A stretch of DNA of 64,000 bases, taken from assembly GCA_036936605.1 (NCBI GenBank), contig JAUPFV010000004.1:136285473-136349472 (forward strand), given 5' to 3'. Under the pieces are notes generated by a model, which ran no database searches, had not been told where the DNA came from, and saw nothing but the letters and a program-made list of their open reading frames with translations. The DNA comes from Limnanthes douglasii subsp. nivea (Eukaryota; Streptophyta; Magnoliopsida; Brassicales; Limnanthaceae). The position numbers were made by a program, and so were the translations under genes. This document shows, in pieces, positions 31,780 to 50,835 of this stretch (its first letter is position 1; each line of letters begins with the position of its first letter).

Positions 31780-32886
31780 GGGTTATGCTAACCGGTGCCC
31801 ATGGGCACCGGTTAGCAAGCATTAAATAGTAGCTTTTCTTGCTAATGATTATCTCAGTTTCATAAATAGTAATGGGTATTAATGGTTATTGAGATTAGAA
31901 AAATTTGAAGACACTATTACCCTCATGTTTGTTATGGTAGTCACTTTCTTTTATATTAGGTAAGTTCGTTAATATGGTAATATATATATTTTTTTATTAA
32001 ATATTTTCATTAAAAACATAGTAGTTAATCTATAAACAAGTTTTCAAAATATTTTAAATTTCAATTTATTGTTTTCTCAAGCTTTCAATCAATACACTAT
32101 AATTTTAAATTCAGATTTTAATTTCATTTTTTTAAACGTAAATATGCAGTTTAATTTTCAATTTTTCTAACTAATTAATTGTATAACTAATTTAATTTTC
32201 AATTTATTTAAAAAGTGGAAAGTTTATTAATTACGATTTTTATTTATAGTTTTTCTAAGCAAATAGGTTCTTTTTTTTTATTACAAACCATTAGTTATAC
32301 AAAATAAATAAAATCAATTAATTTTTAATTTTTTTAAAATTTTAATAAATTCTGATTAATATTTTTATATTAATTAGCTACATAATTATTTTTGTAATAT
32401 ATTTCAATATTTTGATATAAAAGATAGACCATTAAAATATACTTTTAATAATTAGGAAAATATTTTTGTCCCAATTAAATTATTAATTCAAAAATTAGTA
32501 ATCTAATGCAAAAATATGCTATTTAATACTTAACAAATAAAATAAAAAAATAAATTAATTAAATAATCAATAGTTTTGAATTACCATAACTCTACAATAT
32601 TAACATTTGTTTTGTTTCTACGATAACAAAAATTAACTTAAATAACATATATTAATAATTAATTTATTATTGATCCGTTTAAAGAAATTATAAAATTATA
32701 TTTCTATAATATTTGACGTGAAAATTAAATGTTGGGTAGGTAGGAGGATAGTTTTGTCATTATAAAAATTAAACTATTGCTATTTACCATTCCTGACATT
32801 TAGGTAAAAGTAAACTAAAAAGCAAACTAAAAAGCTACTATTTAATGCTTGTTAACCTGTGCCATGGGCACCGGTTAGCCAAACCC
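31780..32886. mobile_element. Non-autonomous Mutator-like DNA transposon (1,107 bp)
   Basis: The ends are inverted repeats of about 55-60 bp: GGGTT..GGCTAACC-type starts, then GGTGCCCATGGGCACCGG, then AAGCATTAAATAGTAGCTTT. They match with a few changes and one missing base. A perfect 9-bp duplication, TAAATTAAA, flanks it (31771-31779 and 32887-32895), the size made by Mutator-like transposases. The interior is very AT-rich and has no coding frame, so it needs a transposase from elsewhere. Each terminal repeat contains its own palindrome centred on CCATGG. Confidence 0.88.
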
Positions 32887-32895
32887 TAAATTAAA

Positions 32896-33290
32896 ATGCG
32901 TCTGCGTCATAAACTAAAATTATGACGAGACACAATGCATAACTTTACGAGGAAAAAGTTTTAAAACGTGTGAAAGCCGTGCCGAATGCAAGCCTCGGCA
33001 CACACTTCTATATTACATCAGAATGCAAGCCTCCAATCACATTCCTATCTTTGTAATAGGAAGGGTAACAAGTTAGTTAGACAAATAAACTTGTAAAATG
33101 ATGATTGGTTACTATACTTGTGATAATACTATAGGTAAGAGATATTTGTAAACCCTATAGATATGTAATAAAATCTTATCTGTAATAATAATTCATTTTC
33201 TTTGTTGATTGTTTCACAAACAATTAAATACAGAAGACAATACTTACCAAAACTATCTAAGATATACAATTATGTAATATGCGTACTTAG
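32896..33290. other. Intergenic, 3' flank of the receptor kinase gene
   Basis: No gene seen. It should contain the 3'UTR and polyadenylation signals of the kinase gene, which ends at 33291. Confidence 0.5.
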
Positions 33291-38553
<5,263 letters not shown>

Positions 38554-39050
38554 TCCTTAATTTGAGTTCTGTGTTTATTTTTGTTCTCTCTCAAATTTGA
38601 ACATAGAAGAGGTTTAAACTAATGCGATGTGAGGAGAAAAAGATGAGTGTTTTATTTATTGACTCGAACTACAAAATATTAGTAATTTTCTCTAATTTCG
38701 TTTTTAAATAGTTGAATTGTCTGCTCAGTTTACTTTTATGCCTAAGATTTACTCTTTACGTTTTAGACCAAAAATGCGTATTTCGGGGGAAAAAGAAAGA
38801 AGTAAAAAAACTTAAAAAGCAATATAGTTTAAAATTTTATGATAAAACGTTTATATGTCTATTAAATTGACGGTAGAAAATGTATTTTAAAGTTAAGCAT
38901 TAGGCTTTGTATGGATTTAGTTATATTGGTTTTTTTTTTTTAATATCTTTTATCATTTCGCGGAAAAATTGATAAAACCATTTTGTTTTAAATTTGTAGA
39001 ATAATTTTTATTTTTTTTCTACAGTTTAACAAACTTTTTGGCTAGATTGT
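38554..39050 (-). promoter_or_regulatory. Upstream region of the receptor kinase gene
   Basis: About 500 bp between the kinase ATG and the LINE. The minus strand has an AATAAATAAAAC TATA-like stretch near 38655, about 100 bp before the ATG, and an A/C-rich leader. The promoter is assumed from position. The nearby LINE limits the unique upstream sequence to about 0.5 kb. Confidence 0.35.
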
Positions 39051-41910
39051 TACTTCAATTATTTCGTCTGATTCAACATCTCTCTGATTGTGGCTGCTCT
39101 TCTTCTTGCTGATCTTGCTCTTCTCCTGACATTTTCTGCTCTTAATTGAGGTTTTCAGCAATGTTGTTTTTCAATAAGAAGATTTTCCAGATCTTCAATC
39201 GACAAACAACTCTCTGAAAATCAGAAAAGAGAACCTCAAATCAACAACACCAAATAAAACCTTTGCTGATATTCTTTGGAAGGTAAACACCAAACCAGCA
39301 TTCAAACCTATCAACATAATGGAGAAATAAGACCACATCTCATTACAGTATTCGCAAAGTGTTAGAGATAAGTTAACCCTTGTATCCAAGCATACCCTAA
39401 TAGGTAAATTTTCACAAAGATTACCCAAAAGAAAATTGTTTAACCAATTCTTGGATTCGCTGAAATTTAAAGGTGAATATAGCTTATCTGTTTGAGACTC
39501 CATGTGTGTTCTATTTTAATTTAATTTAAAGGAAGACATCGGCAAAATCTGGACTAGATATGTCTGGACTATTAGAGAATCATCAATGAGGCTGTTAAAA
39601 TGGAAGGCTGCCTTCAATCCAAAATATGAATGTGCCTCTACTCCTGTATGGATCAGAATAGAGAGAACTCATCAATATCTCTATAATGAAAGCTTAATTC
39701 AAGACATAGTAGCATCTATTAGAGACCCTTTAAAGATCATAATACTATATAAAAACAGAGCTTACTATAATGCATGTTATACTTAGGTTGAAATGGATGT
39801 AACTAACAAGATTCAACATCACATATCGGTCGGATTTGGAGATAACGAGGGATTCTAGTTAACCATTAACTACAAAGATTTACCAAAATACTGCAACAGA
39901 TGTTATCATATGTGTCAGAATCAAGATGTGTGTAAGAAACAAAATGTTAAATCTCAACCTAATGAAGAATTGTCTAAAGCATATATTGAAGGTAAACAAG
40001 TGATTCTCAATACAACATCATCCCTAAATCTACTGCAACATTCAAATACAGAGTTTACAACCAAATATCAAATCAGTGATAATCAAACCTCATCAAAGAA
40101 TGGAAGAGAAATATACTAACATTTATTCTAAAGAGCATCTTGCAATTGAAAATGATCAACCTACAAGAAAGGATAAATAGACAATAGAAACCTCTGCAGT
40201 TAACATTCAGCATGATACTCAAATTCAAGACAATAAATCTCCGGAAGCTGAGGAAATTATAGAAGCAATACAAACTTTAGAGCAAGGCTGCAATCTATCC
40301 ATATATCAATATTATGAAAATTTGATCTCTAGCAATGTAACTCATAACCAGAGAAATATAAGAATTTTACATATCTCTCATATTCTTAAATCAAAAGACA
40401 TTGATGCAGGATTCCACGAAATTCTCAACAGAAAACTAAAGGGTGTTAGAAGAAAGAAGAAACATAATAGTTTGATAATCAAATCCTTAAGATTCTGAAG
40501 GACCAGCAACCCATCCACCTCTATTCCTAATGATGATAAAGTTGTTGAGCTGGAATATCAGAGGAATAAAAAAAATTCTATTAGAAGACTTAAATCTATC
40601 ATTCTCAAATAAAAGGTGAAGTTAAAGTTGTTCAAAAGCCTATAGTATGATAATTTGGACATTATTACTACAAAGATTGGTTTCAAGAATTATACTGCTA
40701 ATACTTCAAACAAAATTTGGTTTTTCTGGAGGGGGGGATTTTTCTATTAACATTCTTCTTAATCATAATCAATCTTTATATGTAGAAATTTCTTATTCTG
40801 GATTAGATAAAAGATTTTTACTCACAATTATTTATGCAAAATGTCAAAGACATAACACGAGAGAGTTATGGAACAATCTCTGGAATATATCAACTACATC
40901 TATTCAATGGCTAATCATTGGAGATTTCAATGTTATTTCTACATCAGATAAGAAAATTAGGATGTTCAACATTCTGTCACAATAGCATAAAAGATCTCAA
41001 TAATGTTATCAGAGACTGCCGTTTGGAGGATGCTCGTTTTGCTGGATCCAAATTCACTTGATCCAACAACTCCAAATAGAAGAGATTGGACAGAGCTCTA
41101 TATAACTCTTCATGGTCAAGCTTCTTCAATGATCCTAAGGTTCTTCACATTGCCAGAACTTGTTCTGACCACTCTCATTTATGTGTGACTATTGCTACTG
41201 ATAGATTAAACTCTAAAAAAGCTTCAAATTTTTAAATATGTGGTTTTTGGATGATGACTTCCTGACCTTTATAGAAAATAACTGGAATCAAAGAATGGAT
41301 GATTATCCTCTCTACATTGTTTGGCATAAGCTAATAAGACTTTAACAAGGTCTAAAGGTTTGGAATAAAAATTTCTTTGGTAATATATTTGATAAAGTGC
41401 AGGTTATTGAAGAAGAGGTCAAGAAATTGGAGATTAAACTAACACTAACTAATAATGCTGAAACTAAGTATGAGTTAGTTAAAGCTAATGGCATTTTCTT
41501 TCAAGCATTGAGAATGAAATAATATTTTTGGCTGCAAAAATGCTACTGTAATTGACTGAAATATGGAGAATGAAATATCAAAGCATACTATGCTTATGTT
41601 TCTATAAAAATAAGAAAGAACTCTATCAAAAGCATTAATGTTGGAGAGAATTGGCTTCTTGACTCCAAAGATATTAGCAATTCTGCTTAGGTTTACTTTA
41701 AAAACATTCATATTAATCAGTCTTATACTACTATTGAAGATGAATCTAACAAAATACAGGACAATATATTTAACAACATTACTAAGTTTATTACCAATGA
41801 AGATAATACCTTACTAATTTTGCCTCCTTCTGAAGAAGAAATCTTTGACATCATTAGTAACTTGAATCCTTCAAGTGCAATAGGAGTAGATAGTTTCAAC
41901 TAGAGCTGTT
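39051..41910 (+). pseudogene. Decayed, 3'-truncated LINE, plus strand
   Basis: Begins with a pyrimidine-rich leader, then a gag-like ORF1 in pieces (RLLKWKAAFNPKYECAS..WIRIE at 39586; YCNRCYHMCQNQDVCKK at 39890, a CCHC knuckle with the His replaced by Gln). The endonuclease segment follows (LYVEISYSGLDKRFLLTIIY, then WLIIGDFNVI at 40900, then LEDARFAGSKFT-like sequence in shifted frame). It ends in the region before RT (ending GVDSFN-like near 41900), so RT is missing. Stops are frequent. It belongs to the same family as the minus-strand LINE at 45-50.8 kb. Confidence 0.8.
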
Positions 41911-44640
41911 ATTGGGCCTCCCAACTTGTTTACTATGAGTAATGATGTTGAATTTGTTAGGTTCATACAGTCAAGCATCTTCGGTTAGAAGAATTGGTTA
42001 AGAGATGGAGTTCAAAAATAGAACAGTAGAAAATGAATAAAACCGTATCCTAAAATATGAAGGTGGACGTTAGTGAAAATTGTATCCTAAAATGATTCAC
42101 TCATTATGTTCTCTTAATTATAAAGCTTAAAAAGTGAGTTTACAATTGTTATGAATTTATCTTTGAGTCTAATTTTTTTTTATAAATATTTTTATTTGCG
42201 TATGTAGAGGGTCGGACTATGTGCTTAATATTGTCATATATGTAACTTTTCAAAACCTTGATGAAGTAGTAAATGATTTGTAGTTTTAGCAAAACGGTAT
42301 ATTCGACCAAAAGGCCATCAGACCAGCGGTGCCATCGGCCAAAAGGATCGAGTAGGGTCATCGGTCAAGAGGGTGAAATACACCCTATCAACTATGATTT
42401 AAAAATGGCCACTAGTGTATGAGAGCTATCGGTTATTTGATCGTGGCTATTTGGGGATGATATCATATTTCATACAAAAAACACCAAAATTCGGTAAATG
42501 AGAAAATAAATGGTTGGTCGAGAATTTTTAACCTATAAGTAGCACATGCAAGTGTTATATGTGTTCATTCAGAACATTGTATCCTTAAACACTTTTCAAC
42601 AAAACATCCTGAAACATCATACTTATCATTTTTTCTATTTTTTTGTAGATCATGATAATCATGAGAATAATTTATAGTTTGGATAACTCAATTTTGGATA
42701 GTCAGAACGATGGAAATCGTGTACTTTTTACAGAGCCGAGTCTTAATCCGTCGAGAGTAGTCTGTTGTGGACATCGATCAGGAAAGAATCTTGTGATTAT
42801 CATACCACTAGATGTGATGCCTTTAGGAGTTCTCATTCAGACGTTTGAGAATATTATTTATTATTTGGTTATCCAAGATTATTTGGGTAGGTGGCTGAGG
42901 CTCGAGTATTCATGTGAAGTAATCGTATGTCGAACGAAGATAAAATAGTGTTTAGGCATTAGACTGTATCCAACGACCAGAATATTCAGGTCAGCAAGCA
43001 TATATGAATGGGTTAAGAGAATATTTCTTTGAGAAGATCGTGGATTAGAAGTTTGTGTATTACAAGCTCGAGGTGTTTGTTGATCTCGGAAAAGAATGAA
43101 CGATTACAAATGATGTGCTGATTTGGTTGCATGTGCCGAGAGAAATATCATTTGGTTGTTCTTACACTCATGTGCCGAGGGAAATATCTTTTGGCTCACG
43201 AGGTAATGTTCTTCACATGTATTTTTACTTTATGATTCAATTATTCTTACACCATATACTTTTATACTTCTTAATTTATCAATTTGTGCATTAGTCAATT
43301 ATTTCCCCAACGATGGAGAATTTTCCTGGTCTCCCTAGTAATTACTAGCATCGCTATAATGTCTTCTACAATGAGAGAGTTCATCTCCCTTACTAATATC
43401 GGCTCGACTAGTAAAAGTCAATACTATTACTTATCCAATCCTAAAGTAATGGACGTCATGATTGACCTTCTTGAATTTAATAAGTTGTTGAAGCACATAT
43501 GTGTCTATGTCATTGGTAATTTGGAGATGATTCGATTATTATGAAACCTTGGTACGTCGATAAATCGGTCTTGCAGGAGTAAAACAATTGTTATTATTTT
43601 TAATTTCTCTATAGTTGAGTGATTTTCAGGAGTTTTAAAAAATCAAGTGAATTACTTGAGCGAAGTTCTTTCGTTAGCTCTAAAAATGATATAAGATAAC
43701 CAAAAGCAAATTCAATTTGAGAGAGAGAGCAGTTTATGCTGATAGATGAGAGACATAAGTAACTATATTGCAAAACAAATAACAAACAAATATCATCCAA
43801 AACTGATAGAAATGAAGAACATGATGCCCACAGTAACAAAAAAAAATCGAAAAAACTTTAGAATGAAATCCTAGTTTTGACCAAGACAATAAAATCAAAT
43901 ATTATTGAAGAAGATGATCGGAACTATAATTTCTTACTATTTTCAACGTATATGTTAATCTGAAATATTTGGAAGCTCTTATCAGAAAATAAATTGGAAC
44001 TTTAACGGTTATGAAACGAAGAATCTAACCAGTAGAAATATTTCTTACACGAATTGACAAGTTTGATAAACGTTACATACAGCGTTCCAATGTCTATTTA
44101 TATAAAGGGTAATTTAAAAAATATTCAAATAATTTAAATAATTTGGATTTCTTTTATAATATACTTCACAAATCTTTTTAATAACCGACACCGACACTAA
44201 ATGATATAATTAAAATAAAATATCTATATCAGTGATATAAATTTAATTAATATATGTCTTGCCTATAAATTATCATAAACCATGATTTACGAAAAATATC
44301 CAATTTGATTGGAGAACTAAAACTGAACTATTAGCTGGTTTGGTAAAAAAAGAATTGGCTCATCACCCCTAACTTAACCTGATAAAAAAGATTGAATATA
44401 TAAGAAAATTATTTCAGAGAATAATTCATTATTTATATTTTAAGATTCGAATCAAGTTACACTTATATTTCAATGTTAGGTATGGATTGGTCACTATTAA
44501 AAATGGTCCTGCATAAAGGTTATGCAACACGCGGCGCCAAGGCGCCCATCTTATTAAAAGGTCGGCTATGTTGGGCTCTCTTTATTTTAATATATCAATC
44601 AGGCCGTTCAATAAATGTACTATAGCCGTGCTTATATTCG
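41911..44640. other. Unassigned AT-rich region with short unrecognised frames
   Basis: The clearest frame is 42652-42948 plus (98 aa, ATG preceded by a TTTTTGTAG splice-acceptor-like sequence); a second is 43284-43544. Neither shows a family motif I recognise. CGGCGCCAAGGCGCC lies near 44532. They could be parts of a decayed transposon. I see no reliable gene. Confidence 0.3.
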
Positions 44641-45120
44641 GTTTTGGTTTTGACGGAACTGAACCGCTAAGCTATCGGTTCCGGATCGAATCGTTTTTTT
44701 AATTTTTGGTTTTATTTTTAAAATCGATTTATTGAGTTTATTGTTCGATACGGTTTGGTCCGATCCGTTTCAGTTTTATTTTGATTCGGTCCGGTTTCCA
44801 TTTGATCGATTATTGGTATAATTTTGATTCGGACCGGTTTTTTTATGATTTAATTTTTAATTTTTTACGATATAAAAATTAAAGTTTAGAAGGTAGTTTT
44901 TTATTTTTTTTAATTGGTCCTTACCTAATAAATTTGGCAACAATATAATGTATAAAAAACATACTAAAAAAAAAAACCAATCGGTTCTAACAGTTTTATC
45001 GGTTCTATCGGTTTATCGGTTTTGTCAGTTTGGTTCCAAATCGGTTTATCAGTTTTATTGGTTCGGTTCTGAATTGATTTTATCGTTTTTGTTCCTTATC
45101 GATTTCGATTTTTAAAACAG
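44641..45120. repeat. Low-complexity CGGTTT/TCGGTT-rich stretch
   Basis: Repeated TCGGTTTT, GGTTCGGTTC and TTTATCGGTT units at 44641-44850 and 44980-45110. Such stretches occur at the ends of several plant transposon types. Source unknown. Confidence 0.5.
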
Positions 45121-48100
45121 GATTGCAAATAAAACCGTTAAAATTTGGTCCAATTTTTTGTTTGATATTTTACCAGTACGGTTCACAACAGTTGAGGAGG
45201 GGAGCCAAAGGCCAAGGAAACTTACCAGTAGCTAGTAAATTTACTAGAATCAGTGAGTCTAATTCAATATCTACATTTGTCCAACCATTATTTTTACAAA
45301 TAATGAGGCCATTAAGTAATGTTTTGGATTCATCTATGATTAGAGAGAGTTTTCTATATAGATTTATGGCTTCATAGACTATATCTCCCAAGTTATCTCT
45401 AATAATAACAGCGCCACTGGAGTCTCCATTTCGAAGGCTAGATCAATCAATATCAATCTTAAGTCTGCCTGGATTAGGAGCTGCACATTTGAGGTATGTT
45501 GGTTTAATTTTCAAGTTAATGAATGATAAGAAACTTATGTCAATAGTAGCATTAGATTCATTACTCTAGTGCTTAGGTTTAAAAACGTTAGCATAATCAA
45601 GACCACATATTATATATTTAATATGGTTTATAGAAGACATATGTGAATGATTTTCCTTTCAAATTGGATCCGTTTCTAATCTGCCAAATGGCCAGAAGAT
45701 AATAGTAGGTATAACATTTTTGGCATGAAATGTTTTCTCAGTATACCAAAACCAATTTATGGTCATATGAGCTACAGTTATGAACCTTTTAATGGTGACT
45801 TTAAGCAAGTCAGCAAAGTAAATTCAAATGTTCCACGCATAGCTACAAGAAATGAATAGATGGTTAGTGTTTTTTTTAGAGTTACAAAATTGACATTTTT
45901 ATGTTATATTGAAATGTCTCTTTTGTAAGATAGAGTTAGTTAGAATATAATTCTGAAGAATTTTCCATAAAAGAAAAGAGCACTTCCTGAGAGTTATGGT
46001 GTTCCATATTTTTTTTGAAGATATTAGACTGATTGTGGTGTTGGCTAATGCTGTTCCAAGTTTCCTTGATGTTTAATTTTGTATCTTTAAAGAGATTTCA
46101 CACCAAGGTATCTTCTTTATTATTATTGATGCTTTAATGTTGATTAGGTTGTTCTAGAAAAATATATAAAATCATAGAATTTGTTAAGATCCCAAGAGTT
46201 CTTCAACAAAAAAACCAACTTTATTAGTTTGAAACCGGTTGCTGTATTATTTATCATCCAAAATAATAAAAGGGGAATGATTGTACCAATTGTCCAGCCA
46301 AAAGTCCATGTCTCTGTTCTAAGGTTTTAATGTTAGCAAGCCTATTCCATGTTAGAGATCCAACTTTGTTGTAATTGGATTTGAGAGGGTGGGAGTTTCC
46401 ACAATAGATGGGGTGCATCAGGTTTTCCCAGTAGCTTCTGTTTTCCATTAAATTAAACTAAAGTTTATAGGAGAAGGTGTCCTGGATGTCTGAGAGTTTT
46501 CAAATATCCATTCAACCTTCAGCAAAAGGTTTGCACATGGAAGACCACTTAGACCAATGGATTTTATGATCATGAGTCTTAGAACCCCAAAGAAACTTAT
46601 TAAAATACTTTTCAATTCAATTGATAATGCTTTAGGAATATAACAACTCTGCACCCAATATAAAGGGATTGACATTATGATAGAATTAATAAATATTAAC
46701 CTGCATCCATATGAAATATTTTTATGCTCCCAATCTCGAATCTTGTTGTTGATCTTGTTAAGAAGAAAATTATAATTACTAGACTTGTTGTTCGTACTCA
46801 GAGTGATGTCCAGGTAGTCAGTTGGAGACATGGTAGTTTTGAAAGCATGGTTTGGTGAAATCTGTTGGAGAAAATAATCGTAGTCTTATCTTTGTAGTTT
46901 TGAAGGAACCTACTAAGATTGTCAATTGTAGATTGAAGACTATTAGTAAAAATGAGAATATCGTTAGCAAATGCCAAACAAGGAATGATGAAATCAGTTC
47001 TTGAACCATATGTCATGGATTTCTTAGAAATAAATAGTTATACGCCCCCCTTAATAGGACCTCTTCACCAATAATGAAAATACTAGGATATATAAGATCT
47101 CCCTGTCTCAGACCTCTCTTAGTATTGAAATAACCAAAAACATTGACATTGATTAACATGGATATATTAAAAGATCCAATAAGCTTGATGATTAGATTAA
47201 CAAAATTAGTAAAGAAACCAAAAGCTAACAGTAGTGAGGTTTATTTTTGTTTGAAGGCAATTTTGTCCAGATTTTTGTGGTATTTTAAAGATATTTAATG
47301 TTTGGATAGGGTGTAGAGAGAGAATTGAGCTCCCTGGTTGTATTTAATTTTCATTATCCTCATTAAATGAAAGTAGTTGGGTATTTATACCCTTAATTAT
47401 GGGCCACATGGGCTTTCGAGTTGACTTATGGAATCAGGTCGAGTTCAAAGACCCATTTAGTTTTAAGAGGGTAGATAATTAGTTTAGTCATGAAGTGATT
47501 AAGTTTTTAGTACATTACATCTGTCCGGACGGTTCAGTCGGTGGATGTTGTCCGAATTTCCCCTATCGGTTGTCATAAAGAGTGACAACAAATTCCAGAC
47601 TCATCAAACGGGACTTTAAAGATGAATGGGTGAACCATTTTATCATATACTTTAGCCATGTCTAGCTGAATTATAATGTTGCCAGCCTTAGTTTTCCTAT
47701 TTAGATAATGCACCATTTGTTTAGCTATAACAATATTATCATGGATAGGTTTATTTTTTACATGGCCACCTTGACCTTTAGAGAAAATTTTAGGGAAAAT
47801 GTTGATAAGTCTATTATTGATAATCTAAGACATTATTCTATTAAGCAAAGCACATAAATTACTAAGTCTAAAATTCTTCCAGTTTGTAGGATTAATAGTT
47901 TTAAGGATTAAACACAAACCTGTGGCCATGATTCTTTTAGGAATGTTATGGCCAATGATGAAAGAAGGCATGGCTTGGTAGAGATCTTGTTTGATTATGC
48001 TCCAGCAGGTTTGAAGAAGAAAATGCTGAAGCCATCTCTTCCAAAAACACTAGAAGGATTCATGTTGTTGACGATATCTATATTTCTTTTTCAGATGGAG

Positions 48101-50780
48101 TTATAAGAAGTAAGGTAGTATCCTCATTAGTAATCAACTTAGGAATGTTATATATAATACTGTCCCGCATTCTATTAGATTCATCAACAAAATTAGTGAA
48201 AGGCTCATTAGTGAGGATATCTTTAAAATAGGCTTCAATAGATGTTCCAATAGAGTTAAAATCAAGCAGCCATTTATCATCAAATTTTATAATTTTAATG
48301 ATGTTCCTTCTTCTTCTTTTAGATACATAGGCATGGAAGACTCTTGTATTTCTGTCACTATCATTAAACCATTTGTAGTATCACTTCTATTGCTAGAAGT
48401 ACTCTTCCATTATGAGGGCTTAAAGGTATAGAGCATTAGATTTGGCAAGCTCAGATTTAGTAACGGAATTGTTGGAAGTATTAATAAATATTCTAGCTTT
48501 TTGACAACATCTCTTGTGACCTGAACTTTATCAAAAACATTTCCAAAGTGATTAGTATTCCAAGATTTGAGAGCATTTTTGAGTCTTGAAGCTTATGCCA
48601 ATAGATATAGAGAGATTTTCCATTAATTCGTTGATTCCAATTGTTTTCAACAAAAGTAAGAAAATCATATTCCAATGTCCACATATTTAAAAATTTGAAA
48701 CTTTTTTTAGTTTTTAAGCTATCTTTGGAAATAAAGACACAAAGAGGAGAATTGTTAAAACATGTTCTGACCATATGAAGAACTTTGGTTTCCTTAAAAA
48801 ATTGACCAAGCAGAATTATAAAGAGCTCTTTCAACCCGCTTCCATTTAGAGTTGTTGGGCCACGTGAATTTAGATCCTTGGTATCGAGCATCTTCCAGAT
48901 GACAGTCCCTAATAACTTCATTGAAATTGTCTGAAATATTGAGACAGGAAGTTCACCAACCAAGTTTCTCTTGTGATGTAGAGGTCACATTAAAGTATCC
49001 TATAATGAGCCATCTATGGATGAGGTAGATAGATTCCTTAGGGTCTTCACATATCAGTCCTGTTAAGTCTTTGACATTTAGCATAAATAATCGTTAGTAG
49101 AAATATTTTGTCTAATCCGTCATAGGTGATTTTTAAATGTAAAAATTGAGGATGATTGAGCGGAAGGTTAATTAAAAAATCCTCATTAAAAAAATAGATT
49201 TTATTAGAAATGTTGGCAAAAGAGTTTTTAAAACCAATCTTTAAAGCAATGCAAACTAAACTATCAGAGCTGACTAAAGGCTCCTAAATGGAAATTAGGT
49301 TGATAATTTCTTTGTGAATGATGGACTTGAGTCTTCTGGTAGAAAGATTATTTTTTATGCCTCTTATATTCTAATTAAACAACTTTATCATCCTTAGTAA
49401 GAGAGGTGATTGGTTTGTGGTTCACTAAAAAATTCAAGGATTTGATGACCAGATTGTTAGGCTATTTTTCCTTCTAGCTTCTTCTAACTTCTTGTTTAGC
49501 ACTTCATGAAATCCTTTATAAGTTTATTTAGATCTAAGGGTATGAGAAATAGGAAGACTACCAATGTTTCTTTAATTTGGAGTAACATTACTATAAATCA
49601 AATTTTTGTAGTCTTGAGAAGTAGCCAAATTGTAACCATACTCCAAGGTTTGAATGGCTTCAATAATCTGTCAACTTCTAGAGATTTGGTATTTTGATGC
49701 TGACTGATTGTGGTATCTTTGATAATACTTGTTTCATGTTGCTTTCATATAGTCAGATTATCTTTGAGATTGTTGTTTTGCAAATTCTCCTCCCCTCTTT
49801 GATCAAGAATGATTACAACAAATTTGATTTTTGGCTGATCAACTGTATGGTGGCTTATAGCTTTGGATTTGGAGGTTTTGTTGCTTTGATTGTCCTCTTT
49901 GTTAGCTTTAGGCTCAAATTTAGATGTCTTCTTTATATGAAAATTGACAATTTATTTCTTGCACATTTCCTTATCATGACCCAAGTGATAACATCTCATG
50001 CAGTATTTTTGTAAGTTTTTGTAAGTGATGTTTAATCGTGGTTGTCTCTAAAGCCAACCCAAATTTGGTGATAAATCTTCTTTGAAATATCAATTTTTAT
50101 CCATGCATAACATGCGTTGAAATAAGATGTGTTTTTTTCTAGGATGATAATTTTTTAAGGATTATCAATGGATGTTGATATATCTTGCATTATACATTTG
50201 TTGTAGATGTATTCTGGAACTCATTATATTCTATTCCATACGGGTGGTGAAGGACATTCATATCTTGTGTTGAAATCTTCCTTCCATTTTAACAACCTCA
50301 TGGATGGATCACCTATAGTGCAAACTGTTTTAGTCGAGATTTTGCAGATGTCCTATATATCATCAAATTCAATAAAGATATGCCTAAATTCCTTTACTGA
50401 GATACTGTAATCACCTTCGAATTTAAATTTATTCAAGAAATCAATGAGAAGTTTCGTTTTAGGTAACCCTACAGAGAATTTACTTATCATAGTATGTTTA
50501 GAGTCATTGGTTAGTTAGTCTTTAGTAGTTGATTTTTAGCAGAAAAAAGATCTGGGGAATATTTTATGGTAAAGCCAATGTTGATAAAATGTTCCATTCT
50601 GCCACTAGATCAAGAACAAAAAAAAACCACAGAACAGATCAGGAAGAAGGAAAAAAACACATAAGAGAAAAGAAGATCGACATAATCAGCGTAACGAAGA
50701 GGAATTAAAAGTAGTGAAAGAGAAAGAGAAAGAATCATGAAGATTCTTGAAGTTTTCTTAGAGATCAAGAAAACTCAATT
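45121..50780 (-). pseudogene. Decayed full-length LINE with RNase H, minus strand, split by a solo LTR
   Basis: Read on the minus strand: 5' leader near 50780-50600, ORF1 remnants with WIKIDIS..WVGFRDN and a DVITWVMI zinc-knuckle-like piece (about 50110-49960), endonuclease (48963-48493, VIWKMLDTKDLNSRGPTT), RT (FANDILIFTN at 46960, then YLDITLSTN, INSIIMSIPLYWVQSCYIPK at 46800-46600), zf-RVT area (about 46250-45500) and an RNase H end (45391-45170, NVDIELDSLILVNLL). The YADD-box position reads FAND. A solo LTR (47232-47606) interrupts it. Stops and shifts abound. Gene order is that of L1-type plant LINEs with a C-terminal RNase H. Confidence 0.85.
47232..47606 (-). repeat. Solo LTR (375 bp) inserted in the LINE
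   Basis: Related to the young Tat LTR and more closely to the copy at 62574-62949: shared GGGTATTTATACCCTTAATT, CATGGGCTTTC, GAAATTCGGACA-type and GACTCATCA end (plus strand). Flanking bases AACAG (47227-47231) and AACGG (47607-47611) match 4 of 5, a decayed target duplication. No internal element sequence is present, so unequal recombination removed it. Confidence 0.85.
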
Positions 50781-50835
50781 CTTTTTCTTGTCTCTTTCGT
50801 ATATTTTTAATTCTTGTGTTATTAACAGAAATAAA

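Noticed and set aside
42652..43544. Two plus-strand frames as a MuDR-type transposase N-terminus
   Set aside because: I could not find enough conserved residues; left as unrecognised.
49506..50410. Plus-strand hydrophobic frames
   Set aside because: They are antisense to ORF1/endonuclease parts of the minus-strand LINE.
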